DNA of 64,000 bases, from the NCBI RefSeq assembly GCF_029626175.1, contig NZ_JARUBM010000002.1, positions 5,535,001 to 5,599,000 on the forward strand, read 5' to 3'. The notes beneath the pieces were generated by a model. It saw nothing but the letters and a program-made list of their open reading frames with translations, was not told the origin of the DNA and searched no databases. This document shows positions 26,219-33,929 of the stretch, piece by piece. The first letter of the stretch is position 1, and each line of letters opens with the position of its first letter. Both the position numbers and the translations under genes were made by a program. Source of the DNA: Micromonospora sp. WMMD1082. Its GTDB lineage: Bacteria; Actinomycetota; Actinomycetes; Mycobacteriales; Micromonosporaceae.

Positions 26219-27777
26219 CAGCCACCCGCCTGCTCGCCGTCGAGCCGGCGCAGATGGTCGGCGTCGGTCCGACCCGGTCCGGCTGCCGACCACAGTGTGC
26301 GGTCGTCGGGAAGCGCCGGCCACGGATCGCGCCCCGGCCACCCGGCGCGCGACCGTGGCGACGACTCCAGATCCGGCCAGCAGACGCCGGCGGTGCCGGG
26401 CCAGCGTCCGTCGCCGTCGAACCACCCGCTACCGGGCCAGCGTCCGTCGCCGACTGGGATCCGGCCTCCCGCCTGGATCTCCCCGTCCGCGAGGCCGGTG
26501 CCGGCCGTCCGGTGGCGGTCGGTGACGTGCCGGGGCACGGCCCGGGCGGGCGCCCCGATCCCCGCCGACGGCTGCGTCGAGCCCTCCGTCGGCAGCCGCG
26601 ACCCGGCATCGAGCCGGCCCCATCCGGCGGCCTGCCGGCCCGTCCCGGCACCCTGCGGGCCCGTCCCGGCACCCTGCGGGCCGGTCCCGGTGGCCTGCGG
26701 GCCGGTCCCGGTGGCCTCCGAATGTGGTGCGGCCTGCGGGCCCGGTGCGGTGGGCGGCGGTGCGGGCGCGCTCCGATCCGTCAGGGCCGGTTCCGGCGCC
26801 ACGCTCAGGTGCGCCCGCGTCGTGGCCCGCTCCCTCCCCGCGGGCATCCGCGCCGGCCCGGTCCGGGCACCACCCGGCCGTGCCGCACCGTCCACACCCG
26901 ACGCGACCCGGCCCGCCCGGTCCGCACCTGTCCCATCCGCACCTGTCCGGTCCGCACCCGACCCGCCCGGGCCCGCCCGGTCCGCACGCGCGCGGCGGGG
27001 CCGATGGGCGGTGACGGCTGCGCCGTCACCGCCGGCCGCCGGCTGCGCTGGCGACACCGGAGGCGGGCCCTGCGGCCGGGCCTGCCGGTGGGAGATCCCG
27101 CCCGGCGGCGTCCCGGCGGGCGTCCGCTGGCCGGCGCGGGACACCCCCGCGTCGCCCCTTTGCTCTGCTTCAACCGACGCACCGGCCGCTGTCCGGATAC
27201 CGGACGTCGGGTGATGCGCGGGTTGAAGCAGAGCAAAGGGCGCGGGGGAGTAGATGGTGGGAGCCGGACCGACCCCCGGTGACCCACTGGTGGTCGCCGT
27301 GGTCGTGCCACCGTCCGGTCCGGGGTACGCCGAGGCGGTCTCGGCGTGGTCGTGGGACGTACCGCCCCACCCGTCCCGGTGCGCCTTGGCCGAGGCTTCC
27401 GGACCGGCCCCGGGTCCGCCCTTTAGCCCGGCACCGGCGTGCGGGTCGGCGTCGGCGTGCGCACCGTCCGGTGCCGCCGCACCGCCGGGCGGCGGGTCGA
27501 TGGCGAGGTCGCGCAGCAGGCCGGGGGCGTGTGTCTCGACCACCCGCAGCCAGTGTTCCGGTGGCTGGCCCGGCCGCCGATACCCACCGGCACCGCCCGC
27601 ACCGGACCCGCCGTCACCGGCACCGGTTCCGGCGCCACTCCCGACCGGAGCGGCTGGTCCGCTGCTCGGGCCGGGGGTGGGGGAGATGTCGAGCACGGCG
27701 GCGACGCGGTCCACGGCACGCGCCGCGGACCGGAGCCGGCCGGCCAACCAGTTACGCGGGCGTCGGCGCGGCACCAC
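26218..27777 (-). CDS. large disordered Gly/Ala/Pro-rich protein of the CIS operon
   Basis: 519 residues, no recognised domain. A basic helical N-terminus (RRRPRNWLAGRLRSAARAVDRVAAVL, here split as NWLAGRLRSAARAVDRVAAV) is followed by ~450 residues of low complexity with Ser/Thr/Gly and Asp/Arg runs, a 7-residue repeat (ATGTGPQ/GAGTGPQ) and a Trp/Asp-rich C-terminus (GDGRWPG twice, DPWPALPDDRTLW). It lies between tube and adaptor genes, overlaps the tube gene by 26 bp and the adaptor by 1-3 bp, and contains the 27156-27240 palindrome. It could be a length ruler, scaffold, or cargo. None of these is shown by sequence. Confidence 0.68.
   Translation of the reverse strand: MVPRRRPRNWLAGRLRSAARAVDRVAAVLDISPTPGPSSGPAAPVGSGAGTGAGDGGSGAGGAGGYRRPGQPPEHWLRVVETHAPGLLRDLAIDPPPGGAAAPDGAHADADPHAGAGLKGGPGAGPEASAKAHRDGWGGTSHDHAETASAYPGPDGGTTTATTSGSPGVGPAPTIYSPAPFALLQPAHHPTSGIRTAAGASVEAEQRGDAGVSRAGQRTPAGTPPGGISHRQARPQGPPPVSPAQPAAGGDGAAVTAHRPRRARADRAGPGGSGADRTGADGTGADRAGRVASGVDGAARPGGARTGPARMPAGRERATTRAHLSVAPEPALTDRSAPAPPPTAPGPQAAPHSEATGTGPQATGTGPQGAGTGPQGAGTGRQAAGWGRLDAGSRLPTEGSTQPSAGIGAPARAVPRHVTDRHRTAGTGLADGEIQAGGRIPVGDGRWPGSGWFDGDGRWPGTAGVCWPDLESSPRSRAGWPGRDPWPALPDDRTLWSAAGPGRTDADHLRRLDGEQAGG
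26626..26719. repeat. 21-bp tandem repeat in the disordered-protein gene
   Basis: Roughly four copies of a 21-bp unit starting at 26640 (CCGTCCCGGCACCCTGCGGGC and variants), encoding a 7-residue repeat ending in GPQ. Units one and two are identical. Confidence 0.8.
27156..27240. repeat. 85-bp palindromic (REP/MITE-like) element inside a coding sequence
   Basis: CCCTTTGCTCTGCTTCAACC at 27156-27175 is repeated exactly inverted at 27221-27240. The same centre (27198) holds GTCCGGATACCGGAC (27191-27205), and the arms between pair imperfectly. The whole element is therefore one long palindrome. It is read through in frame by the 519-residue protein. It is lower in GC than the surrounding repeats. 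The look is that of a dispersed palindromic repeat inserted into a tolerant gene. Confidence 0.75.
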
Positions 27778-28231
27778 CGGCCTCCAGCTCCAGGCTCTCG
27801 TAGCGCAGCGTCAGTGCCGCGATGGCGATCTCCTGGCCCAGCGTGTTCAGGTGGGCGCCCCGCCAGTTGGTCGGCCACGCGTTGATCAGATTCCAGCGCA
27901 GCACCTCCGCCGTGCCGGCGGCGTCGAGCAGCACCACCGAGACGTTGCGGCGGTTGACCGTGCCCCGGGCGACCGCGTGCACCCAGTCCCACAACTCCCG
28001 TGACGCGGTCAGGCCGAAGTGCAGGGTGACCGGCCCGTACTCGACCTGCCCCGGGACCATCCGGATCCGGTCGTTGCCCTGCTCCCGGTAGGCCAGCGCG
28101 GGGATGTTCACCTCCAGTCCGCTGACCTCGGTGAAGTGGCCATTGGTCACGCCGTTGACCAGCAGCTTGAAGTTGTACGCGCGGTACGGGTCGACCGGGG
28201 TGCCCGGCTGCGGAGTGGCCGTGGTCGCCAT
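27752..28231 (-). CDS. phage tail tube protein (gp19/Hcp-like)
   Basis: 159 residues. YRAYNFKLLVNGVTNGHFTEVSGLEV at the N-terminus (split: YRAYNFKLLVNG), YREQGNDRIRMVPGQVEYGP, LWDWVHAVARGTVNRRNVSV and a final strand IAIAALTLRYESLEL are the classic T4-gp19-type tube signature. It polymerises into the inner tube. It has its own strong ribosome site (TTGGAGG), unlike its coupled neighbours, fitting high copy number. Only one tube gene is present; many extracellular systems have two or three. Confidence 0.93.
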   Translation of the reverse strand: MATTATPQPGTPVDPYRAYNFKLLVNGVTNGHFTEVSGLEVNIPALAYREQGNDRIRMVPGQVEYGPVTLHFGLTASRELWDWVHAVARGTVNRRNVSVVLLDAAGTAEVLRWNLINAWPTNWRGAHLNTLGQEIAIAALTLRYESLELEAGGAAPTPA

Positions 28232-28232
28232 G

Positions 28233-29516
28233 TCAGCCTCCAATCGTCTCGGTTTCGGTGCCGCCCGCCCACTGGCTCAGCTTGAACACCACGAACTCCG
28301 CGGGCTTGACCACGGCGATGCCGATGTGGGCGACCACCATGCCGGCGTCGCGGACGTCGGCCGGGTTGGTCTCCTCGTCGCACTTGACGAAGAACGCCTC
28401 CTCGGGCGTACGCCCCAGCAGCGCGCCGTCGCGCCACACCCGGGTGAGGAAGGCGCCGATGTCCCGGCGGATCGAGCGCCACAGCGTGTAGTCGTTCGGC
28501 TCGAACACCATCCAGCGGGTGCCGTTGGCGATGGCCTGTTCGATGGCGATGGAGAGCCGCCGGACGTTGAGGTAGCGCCACTCGCTGGCCTCGGCGGCGA
28601 GGGTACGCGCGCCCCAGACCCGGATGCCCTCGCCGGGAAAGTAGCGGATGACGTTGATGCCCTTGGGGTTGAGCACGTCGTGCTCGGCGCGGGTGACCAG
28701 GTGGCCCAGGTCGACCGCGCCCCGTACCGGCTCGTTGGCCGGCGCCTTGTGCACCCCGCGCAGGGCGTCGGTGCGCGCCCAGATGCCCGCCACGTGCCCG
28801 CTCGGCGGGGTGAGCACCAACTCGCCGCTGAGCGGGTCGCGAACCCGCAGCCAGGGGTAGTACAGGGCGCCGAAGTCCGACTGCCGGGGCCGGTACGCGA
28901 CCGGGCCGCCGCCCGCACCGCCGCTCCCGCCACCGCCGCCGCCGGAGCCCGCGCCGGACCCGCCAGGACCGGCGGCGGGGGCGTCCGGGCCGCCGGCCTC
29001 ACTCGGCTTCGGCGGCCGGCCCGAGCCGGGTGTGGCGACCCGGGTGAGGGTGGAGATGTCGTCGATGTCGGGCGCCGGATCGCAGATGGCGACCATGGTG
29101 CGGGTGCGTTCGGCCAGGCTCAGCAGCGCCTCGTGGGAGACCGGGTCGTGGAAGCCGGGCGCGGCCAGGATGGAGATCTCGTCGACCGCCTCGAGCAGGT
29201 CCAACCCGCCGCGCTGGCGGCCGGTGCCGGAGATCGCGCCGCCCTCGCCGACGTTGACCACCCAGCAGCGGGTGCCACCGTTGTCCAGGAATCCGAAGAC
29301 GGCCCGGGCCAGCGGCGTGCTCTCCAACTGGTCGCCGTCGGCGTAGAGCCGGAGGAAGTCGGTCCAGTTGTTCACGGCGAGGGCCTCGCCGAGGCGGGCG
29401 TTGCGGTCCGGTGCGACGCCGACGAAGGCCGCGGTGCTCGTGCCGGCCGGTCCGATCGGCCGAGCACCGGCGGGCACCTCCTCGACGTAGATGCCGGGCG
29501 AGAAGTAGGTGGGCAT
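28233..29516 (-). CDS. contractile tail sheath protein
   Basis: 427 residues. Starts with PTYFSPGIYVEEVPAGARPI, the hallmark N-terminus of sheath proteins, and ends with the conserved C-terminal domain (NVRRLSIAIEQAIANGTRWMVFE split as SIAIEQAIANGTRWMVF, AEFVVFKLSQWAGG). Residues ~161-206 are a Gly/Ser/Pro-rich insert at the edge of the variable outer domain. ATG with strong GGGAGGACC site, separate from its neighbours by 61 bp upstream. The single sheath gene would drive contraction around the tube. Confidence 0.95.
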   Translation of the reverse strand: MPTYFSPGIYVEEVPAGARPIGPAGTSTAAFVGVAPDRNARLGEALAVNNWTDFLRLYADGDQLESTPLARAVFGFLDNGGTRCWVVNVGEGGAISGTGRQRGGLDLLEAVDEISILAAPGFHDPVSHEALLSLAERTRTMVAICDPAPDIDDISTLTRVATPGSGRPPKPSEAGGPDAPAAGPGGSGAGSGGGGGGSGGAGGGPVAYRPRQSDFGALYYPWLRVRDPLSGELVLTPPSGHVAGIWARTDALRGVHKAPANEPVRGAVDLGHLVTRAEHDVLNPKGINVIRYFPGEGIRVWGARTLAAEASEWRYLNVRRLSIAIEQAIANGTRWMVFEPNDYTLWRSIRRDIGAFLTRVWRDGALLGRTPEEAFFVKCDEETNPADVRDAGMVVAHIGIAVVKPAEFVVFKLSQWAGGTETETIGG

Positions 29517-29577
29517 CGGTCCTCCCGTGCGGTCGGGTCAGTGGGTCAGCGGATCGGCGGATCAGTGGGACGGCGGA

Positions 29578-30264
29578 TCAGTGGGACGGTGGCGCGCAGA
29601 CGATGACGATGTCGGGCTCGGTCGGGTCGACCTCGGCGGTGAGCACCTGCCCCCGGCCGGTGAGCCGGAGCCGGATCGGTGCGGGATGCTCCGGGTCGTG
29701 GGGCACGCCGACGACCCGGAAGCGGCCCGCCGGGTCGGTCTGCGTCGCGTACGGCTGGCCGACGACCTCGACCCGCATCGCCGCGAGGGGTTGCTCGGCC
29801 GGGCCGACGACGCGCCCGTCGAAGGTGAGCATCTCCAGCTGGCGCAGGCGCAGCGGTCGCAGCACCGGTGCGGCCGGCTGGCTCGGGTGGGTGACCTGCA
29901 CGGGCACGTCGATCAGCAGGGCCGGCCGGGGCGGGGACGCGAAGGCCGCCCACAGCGCCGGATCGCCGGCCTCCAGCACCGGCGTGCGCCCGGCGGCGGT
30001 CGCCGCGACGAGCACCCGGTCCAGCGCCGCGAGGGCGTCCGGCCCGCCGGCGGCGAGCAGGTAGCGCACCGTGAGCCGGTACGGTTCCGGCGCGCCGCTG
30101 CCCCGGGTCTGCCGCGCCGGCCGCAGCTCCAGCGGCCACAGGGTCAACCGGCCGGGGTCGGCGTCGGGCCGGGGCGGGCCGACCGGGACGGCGTCACCCG
30201 CCGCCCCGGCCAGCCACGCTGCCAGCTCGGCGGTGGCCGTCTCGATCGGACCCGCACCGGTCAT
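29578..30264 (-). CDS. DUF4255 (Pvc16-like) cap protein with CnaB-like C-terminal domain
   Basis: 228 residues. Residues 1-~155 match the DUF4255 N-terminal domain that caps the sheath/tube in Afp/PVC-type particles (IETATAELAAWLAGA, YRLTVRYLLAAGGPDALAAL). Residues ~160-228 form a carboxypeptidase-regulatory/CnaB-like beta domain (FDGRVVGPAEQPLAAMRVEV, QTDPAGRFRVVGVP). ATG overlaps the upstream stop (ATGA); an upstream ATG at 30309 is less likely. The added beta domain could extend the cap. Confidence 0.82.
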   Translation of the reverse strand: MTGAGPIETATAELAAWLAGAAGDAVPVGPPRPDADPGRLTLWPLELRPARQTRGSGAPEPYRLTVRYLLAAGGPDALAALDRVLVAATAAGRTPVLEAGDPALWAAFASPPRPALLIDVPVQVTHPSQPAAPVLRPLRLRQLEMLTFDGRVVGPAEQPLAAMRVEVVGQPYATQTDPAGRFRVVGVPHDPEHPAPIRLRLTGRGQVLTAEVDPTEPDIVIVCAPPSH

Positions 30265-30869
30265 CGCGGCGGCGTCCCCTGGATCCGGTACGCGATGGCC
30301 TCGTTCCACACGTGCGGGTAGACGCCGATCTCGAAGTACCGGGTGAAGCGGTTGATCGGCGCGCCCGCGTGGTCGTGGTAGAGCAGCCAGACCGGTGCGA
30401 CGGTGAACAGTACGTAGTTGGCCACGACCAGCGGGATGTAGAGCGGGCCGAGGAGGCGGGCCTGGAAGATGTGTACGTCCTCGTGTCGCTGGATGCCCGG
30501 GCCGGAGCCGGCGCAGACGGTGCCGAGCGTGGTGGCGTAGCGGGGGGAGACCCCTTCGGCCACGTTGACCCGGCAGCTGTGCTGGGAGGTGGTCCGGTCC
30601 AGCGAGTGACCGACGACGAGGTGCACGGCCAGGTAGAGCGCGCCGACGATGGTGTTGAGCAGGCTCCAGGTGTGGTCCACGACGAAGAGGAACACGCCGC
30701 GGGCATCGGTGCCGTAGACCTGGGCCGAGGCGATGGCCCAGCCGAAGACCGCACCGAGGAGCAGGCCGAGGCCCGCGCCGACGAGCAGCCCGAGGGTGCC
30801 ACCGGCGAGCTGGCCGAGCACGGCGCCCGCGGCGACGTGGACGGCGGCGCTGATGATCCCGAAGACCAT
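30261..30869 (-). CDS. membrane protein with glycine-zipper and HExxH motif
   Basis: 202 residues. The first 50 residues are one or two Gly-rich hydrophobic helices (LGQLAGGTLGLLVGAGLGLL), with further hydrophobic helices at ~60-90 and ~140-165. Between them is GIQRHEDVHIFQARLLGPLY, where HEDVH (129-133) fits the zinc-protease HExxH motif. A Glu in NEAIAYR near the C-terminus could be a third ligand. The motif followed by Q-R-GP-Y occurs in a loose group of membrane proteins of unknown activity. It precedes the cap gene with a 4-bp overlap. Protease activity is not established. Confidence 0.7.
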   Translation of the reverse strand: MVFGIISAAVHVAAGAVLGQLAGGTLGLLVGAGLGLLLGAVFGWAIASAQVYGTDARGVFLFVVDHTWSLLNTIVGALYLAVHLVVGHSLDRTTSQHSCRVNVAEGVSPRYATTLGTVCAGSGPGIQRHEDVHIFQARLLGPLYIPLVVANYVLFTVAPVWLLYHDHAGAPINRFTRYFEIGVYPHVWNEAIAYRIQGTPPR

Positions 30870-30880
30870 GACCGCTCCTC

Positions 30881-31216
30881 TCAGGCCCAGGAGCGGATGA
30901 ATCGGGGCTCGGTGCCCTGTGCCAGTCGGGTCGGCGTCGCCTGCCGGTTGCCGGGCGGCAGCTGGTTGACGCCGAGGGCGGCGGAGAAGATGACCAGGCC
31001 GTTGAAGAACGCGATGATCCACTTCTCCGGGCCCGCGTCGGTGGCGAAGGCCGCGGTGAGGTACGACAGCGCGAGCGCGATGCCCAGCGCGATCCACTTG
31101 CGGGCCGCGTCGGCGTTCGGGCCGATCAGTCCGCCGATGACGTTGGTGGCGAGCAGTGTCGCGGCGCTCGCGCCGGTGAGACTGCCCAGCGCCGCCCAGG
31201 TGAAGAGATCGTTCAT
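30881..31216 (-). CDS. small two-to-three-helix membrane protein at the head of the CIS operon
   Basis: 111 residues, with hydrophobic helices at about 6-30, 42-60 and 68-85, and a hydrophilic C-terminal tail (PPGNRQATPTRLAQ). Size and shape resemble holins but no family is recognised. ATG with GGGGGATC upstream. It stops 11 bp before the HExxH gene. Confidence 0.68.
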   Translation of the reverse strand: MNDLFTWAALGSLTGASAATLLATNVIGGLIGPNADAARKWIALGIALALSYLTAAFATDAGPEKWIIAFFNGLVIFSAALGVNQLPPGNRQATPTRLAQGTEPRFIRSWA

Positions 31217-31297
31217 CGCCGATCCCCCTTCGGTGTTGCGTGGTGCCGGTGAGGTGTGGGTGGGTGCCGCCCACAATGCGGGCGGCCAGCCGGCTGG

Positions 31298-32110
31298 TCA
31301 GCCGACGCCCGGCGGGCCGGGGTTCGTGGTGGCCGGCGTTCCCGGTGTGGGCCCGCCGGTCGCGGGCGCGCCGCCGGCCGGGGCCGGGCCGCCGGCCGGG
31401 CCGGGACGGCGCAGCAGGAGGACGACCAGCACCGCGACGAGCAGCAGCACGACCGTGCCGGCCGCGATCAGCAGCCAGGGAATCCCGCCGCCGGTGTCCT
31501 CGCTGTCGGCCGCGGCGGACGGTCGGGGTGGAGCCTCGGCGACGGCACGCAGTTCGGTGGGCTTCTCCTCGTTGGGATTGACCCGCCAGGTGACGGTCCG
31601 GTCGTTGACCTGACCGCCCGTGCTGACGTCGAGGACGCGGCCGGGGAAGGTCACGGTGATCTCGAACGACATCAACAACATGAACCTGGCCTGATTCTGC
31701 GGATCCTGTTCGGCCACTTTTCCGCCGTACTTCTTCGGGTCCAGCGGAAGGGCGAACACGTAGCGGTCGCCGTCGCGAATGATGCTCAGGCTTTCGCTGC
31801 TGAATTGGGCGAGTGGCACGTTTCGGTAGTTGATCTGGGAACCGAAGTGCGTCGCGTCCTCGTATCGGGTCTCCGGTCCGACCGGTAGCGTCGGGATGTT
31901 CTGCCGGAGCTCGGCGAAACCGGCCTCCACCGTCCTGTTGTTCAGGGTCAGGACCTTGCGCTCGGCGGTCAGCAGGAGCTGACCGCTGACCGTGTCGTCG
32001 GCGTTGACGGTGAAGCCGGCGTTGAGCTGCATGCAGCCGGAGAGGGCCGCCAGGAGAACGAGACACACCGCGCCGCGGAGTATCCTGATGCGCTCGGGTC
32101 CCGTGTTCAT
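31298..32110 (-). CDS. LppM-family (DUF3153) lipoprotein with C-terminal membrane helix
   Basis: 270 residues from the ATG at 32110; an upstream ATG at 32143 was not used because the signal peptide fits better without it. The signal peptide ends in a lipobox with Cys26 (AALSGC). The LppM-type domain follows (GFTVNADDTVSGQLLLTAER, TVTWRVNPNEE). One membrane helix lies at about 205-232, then a Pro/Gly-rich tail. Mycobacterial LppM has a reported role in trafficking and lipid-associated functions; the role here is unknown. It is 81 bp upstream of the CIS genes on the same strand, so it may share their transcript, but LppM genes also stand alone. Confidence 0.85.
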   Translation of the reverse strand: MNTGPERIRILRGAVCLVLLAALSGCMQLNAGFTVNADDTVSGQLLLTAERKVLTLNNRTVEAGFAELRQNIPTLPVGPETRYEDATHFGSQINYRNVPLAQFSSESLSIIRDGDRYVFALPLDPKKYGGKVAEQDPQNQARFMLLMSFEITVTFPGRVLDVSTGGQVNDRTVTWRVNPNEEKPTELRAVAEAPPRPSAAADSEDTGGGIPWLLIAAGTVVLLLVAVLVVLLLRRPGPAGGPAPAGGAPATGGPTPGTPATTNPGPPGVG

Positions 32111-32302
32111 GGGCACAGTGTGTGCGCTCGCCGTCCGACCCATCAGTCAGCGATCAGTCACAAGCAAGTCGCCGATCTTACCCGGAGCCGGTCACATTCG
32201 GCCGAGGTCGCGAACCGTGGAAATCGATATTCTGAAAGGTTCGGCCGCGCGATTCAGGCGGAAAGGGTTCATTGGGTGCGGACAGGCCCCGTTGGCTACG
32301 GT

Positions 32303-32308
32303 TAGGCT
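32303..32308 (+). promoter_or_regulatory. -10 hexamer for a leaderless transcript (NUDIX gene)
   Basis: TAGGCT with exactly seven bases to the ATG at 32316, so transcription would start at or beside the start codon. No Shine-Dalgarno sequence precedes this ATG. Confidence 0.5.
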
Positions 32309-32315
32309 GCCCGGC

Positions 32316-32750
32316 ATGGTGCCGATTTCCTGTGTGCTGCTGGTGGACCGGCACGGGCGACTGCTGATGCAGTTGCGCGACTCCCACGCGGTGCGCCATC
32401 CCGACGTGTGGGGACTGCCGGGCGGGCACGGGGAGCCGGGGGAGAGCCCCGAGGAGACCGCGGTGCGCGAGTTGCACGAGGAGACCGGGCTGCGGGTGAC
32501 CACGGACGGGCTGCGGGCCTTCGCCCGCCAGGAGGTGCCCGAGCACGGCCGGGTCAAGCACTACTTCTGCGCCGCGACACCGGCCGGCCAGCGGGACGTG
32601 GTCCTCGGCGAGGGCGCCGCACTCGTCTTCCTGCCCGCCACCGAGATCCTCGACGGGCGCCCGTACACCCCGGGCACGGTCGAGGTGCTGACCCGCTTCC
32701 TGGGCTCGCCGGAGCACACCGACCTCACCGCGCTGGCCGCGGCCGGCTGA
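32316..32750 (+). CDS. NUDIX hydrolase
   Basis: 144 residues. The NUDIX box is complete: GHGEPGESPEETAVRELHEE followed by TG (about residues 37-58), with the catalytic REHEE-type glutamates in RELHEETG. It is most likely a nucleoside-diphosphate-X pyrophosphatase; substrate unknown. The start ATG has no ribosome site but a -10 element seven bases upstream, suggesting a leaderless message. Divergent from the LppM gene. Confidence 0.88.
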   Translation: MVPISCVLLVDRHGRLLMQLRDSHAVRHPDVWGLPGGHGEPGESPEETAVRELHEETGLRVTTDGLRAFARQEVPEHGRVKHYFCAATPAGQRDVVLGEGAALVFLPATEILDGRPYTPGTVEVLTRFLGSPEHTDLTALAAAG

Positions 32751-32755
32751 CCCGA

Positions 32756-32772
32756 CCCGCCGGCTGGGCGGG
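32756..32772. terminator. short hairpin between convergent genes
   Basis: CCCGCC-GGCTG-GGCGGG in the 33-bp gap between the NUDIX stop and the LacI stop. A 6-bp GC stem; modest support. Confidence 0.4.
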
Positions 32773-32783
32773 ACGCCCGGCGC

Positions 32784-33767
32784 TCAGGCGCTGTCGCGCA
32801 GGACCAGCGCCGACGGGAAGAGGGTCGCCGCCGGCGCCGGGCGGTGCTCCAGCACCGTGGTCGCCGCCGCCGTGGCGATGCGCCGTACCGGGTGACTCGC
32901 CGTGGTCAGCGCCACCGCCGAGGCCAGCGGGATGTCGTCGAAACCGGTCACGGCGACGTCGTCGGGCACCCGTACGCCGTCGGCACGCAGCTGGCCGATC
33001 ACGCCCAACGCGGTCGCGTCGCTGATCCCCACGATCGCGTCCGTGTCCGGCCAGCGGCGTAACACCTCCCGGGCGGCCGCGCGCCCCCGCGCCGCGCTGA
33101 AGTCACCGGTCACCTCCCGTGCCGGCAGGCCGGCGTCGCGCAGCAGCCCCCGGTACGCCTCCACGGAGCGGTGGGCGCAGGCCAGCCAGCGGGGACCGGT
33201 CACCATGGCGATCCGCCGGCGACCGACGGCGTACAGGTGACGGACGATGGCGGCCGTGCCGCCGCCGTTGTCGATGTCCACCGACGGCACCGCGGCCGAG
33301 CCGATCCCGATCGACACGGACCGGCCGCGGAGCCGTCGCGGTACCAGGTCGAGCAGCGCCGTGGTCGTGTTGAGCATGATCAGGCCGGCCACGCCCCGGT
33401 CGTCGGTCAGCCGGGTCAGCTCGTCCGGCACGTCCAGCGGCACCCACTGCACGGTGACCCCCAGACCGTACGGCGCGCAGACCCGCGCCATCGCGGCGAC
33501 CGCCTGGTCGACGTAACTGTCGTCGAGGACGGCGGGGCTGGCGCCCACCACGGCCACCAGCAGCCGTACGCCGGTGCCGTGCACCAGCGCGCGGGCCGCC
33601 GAGTTCGGCACGTAGCCGAGCCGGTCGGCCGCCGCGCGCACCCGCTCCCGTGCGGTCGGTGACGCGAAGCCGGTGCCCGCGATGACCCGCGACGCCGTCG
33701 ACCGGGACACCCCGGCGACGCGAGCGACGTCTGCCAGGGTGGCCGGCCGGTGCGCTGCCATAGTCAT
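32784..33767 (-). CDS. LacI-family regulator paired with an MFS transporter
   Basis: 327 residues. Helix-turn-helix TLADVARVAGVSRSTASRVI (residues 10-29), hinge NSAARALVHGTG, then a full sensor domain (VAGLIMLNTTTALL, DAIVGISDATALGVI, VTGFDDIPLAS). It is divergent from the MFS gene, with a TGGTAGCGCTCCCA operator-like site between, so it probably represses itself and the transporter. The ligand is not predictable. Confidence 0.92.
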   Translation of the reverse strand: MTMAAHRPATLADVARVAGVSRSTASRVIAGTGFASPTARERVRAAADRLGYVPNSAARALVHGTGVRLLVAVVGASPAVLDDSYVDQAVAAMARVCAPYGLGVTVQWVPLDVPDELTRLTDDRGVAGLIMLNTTTALLDLVPRRLRGRSVSIGIGSAAVPSVDIDNGGGTAAIVRHLYAVGRRRIAMVTGPRWLACAHRSVEAYRGLLRDAGLPAREVTGDFSAARGRAAAREVLRRWPDTDAIVGISDATALGVIGQLRADGVRVPDDVAVTGFDDIPLASAVALTTASHPVRRIATAAATTVLEHRPAPAATLFPSALVLRDSA

Positions 33768-33869
33768 GATCTTTCTCCCCGTTGCCTCCGCCCGCCGTTG
33801 GTGCCCGGGCGCCCATCTGCATCATGCCGCGCCCGACGATCGACGGTAAGGACCGGAGATGGATTGTGG

Positions 33870-33883
33870 TGGTAGCGCTCCCA
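33870..33883. promoter_or_regulatory. LacI/CebR-type operator TGGTAGCGCTCCCA
   Basis: A 14-bp near-palindrome differing by one pair from TGGGAGCGCTCCCA, the well-known operator form of CebR-type LacI regulators in actinobacteria. It sits 47 bp before the MFS start and 103 bp before the divergent LacI start. Confidence 0.7.
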
Positions 33884-33929
33884 GGTGTGTGATCGTTGCG
33901 GCAGCCCCGAGGAGAGGACCGGAACGTAC

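Noticed and set aside
17643..31216. Prophage interpretation of the tail genes
   Set aside because: No capsid, portal, terminase, integrase, holin/endolysin pair or attachment sites; membrane proteins are integrated in the operon instead.
17643..31216. Type VI secretion system
   Set aside because: No TssJ/L/M, TssK/F/G or ClpV homologue; sheath is a single phage-type protein and the host is apparently monoderm.
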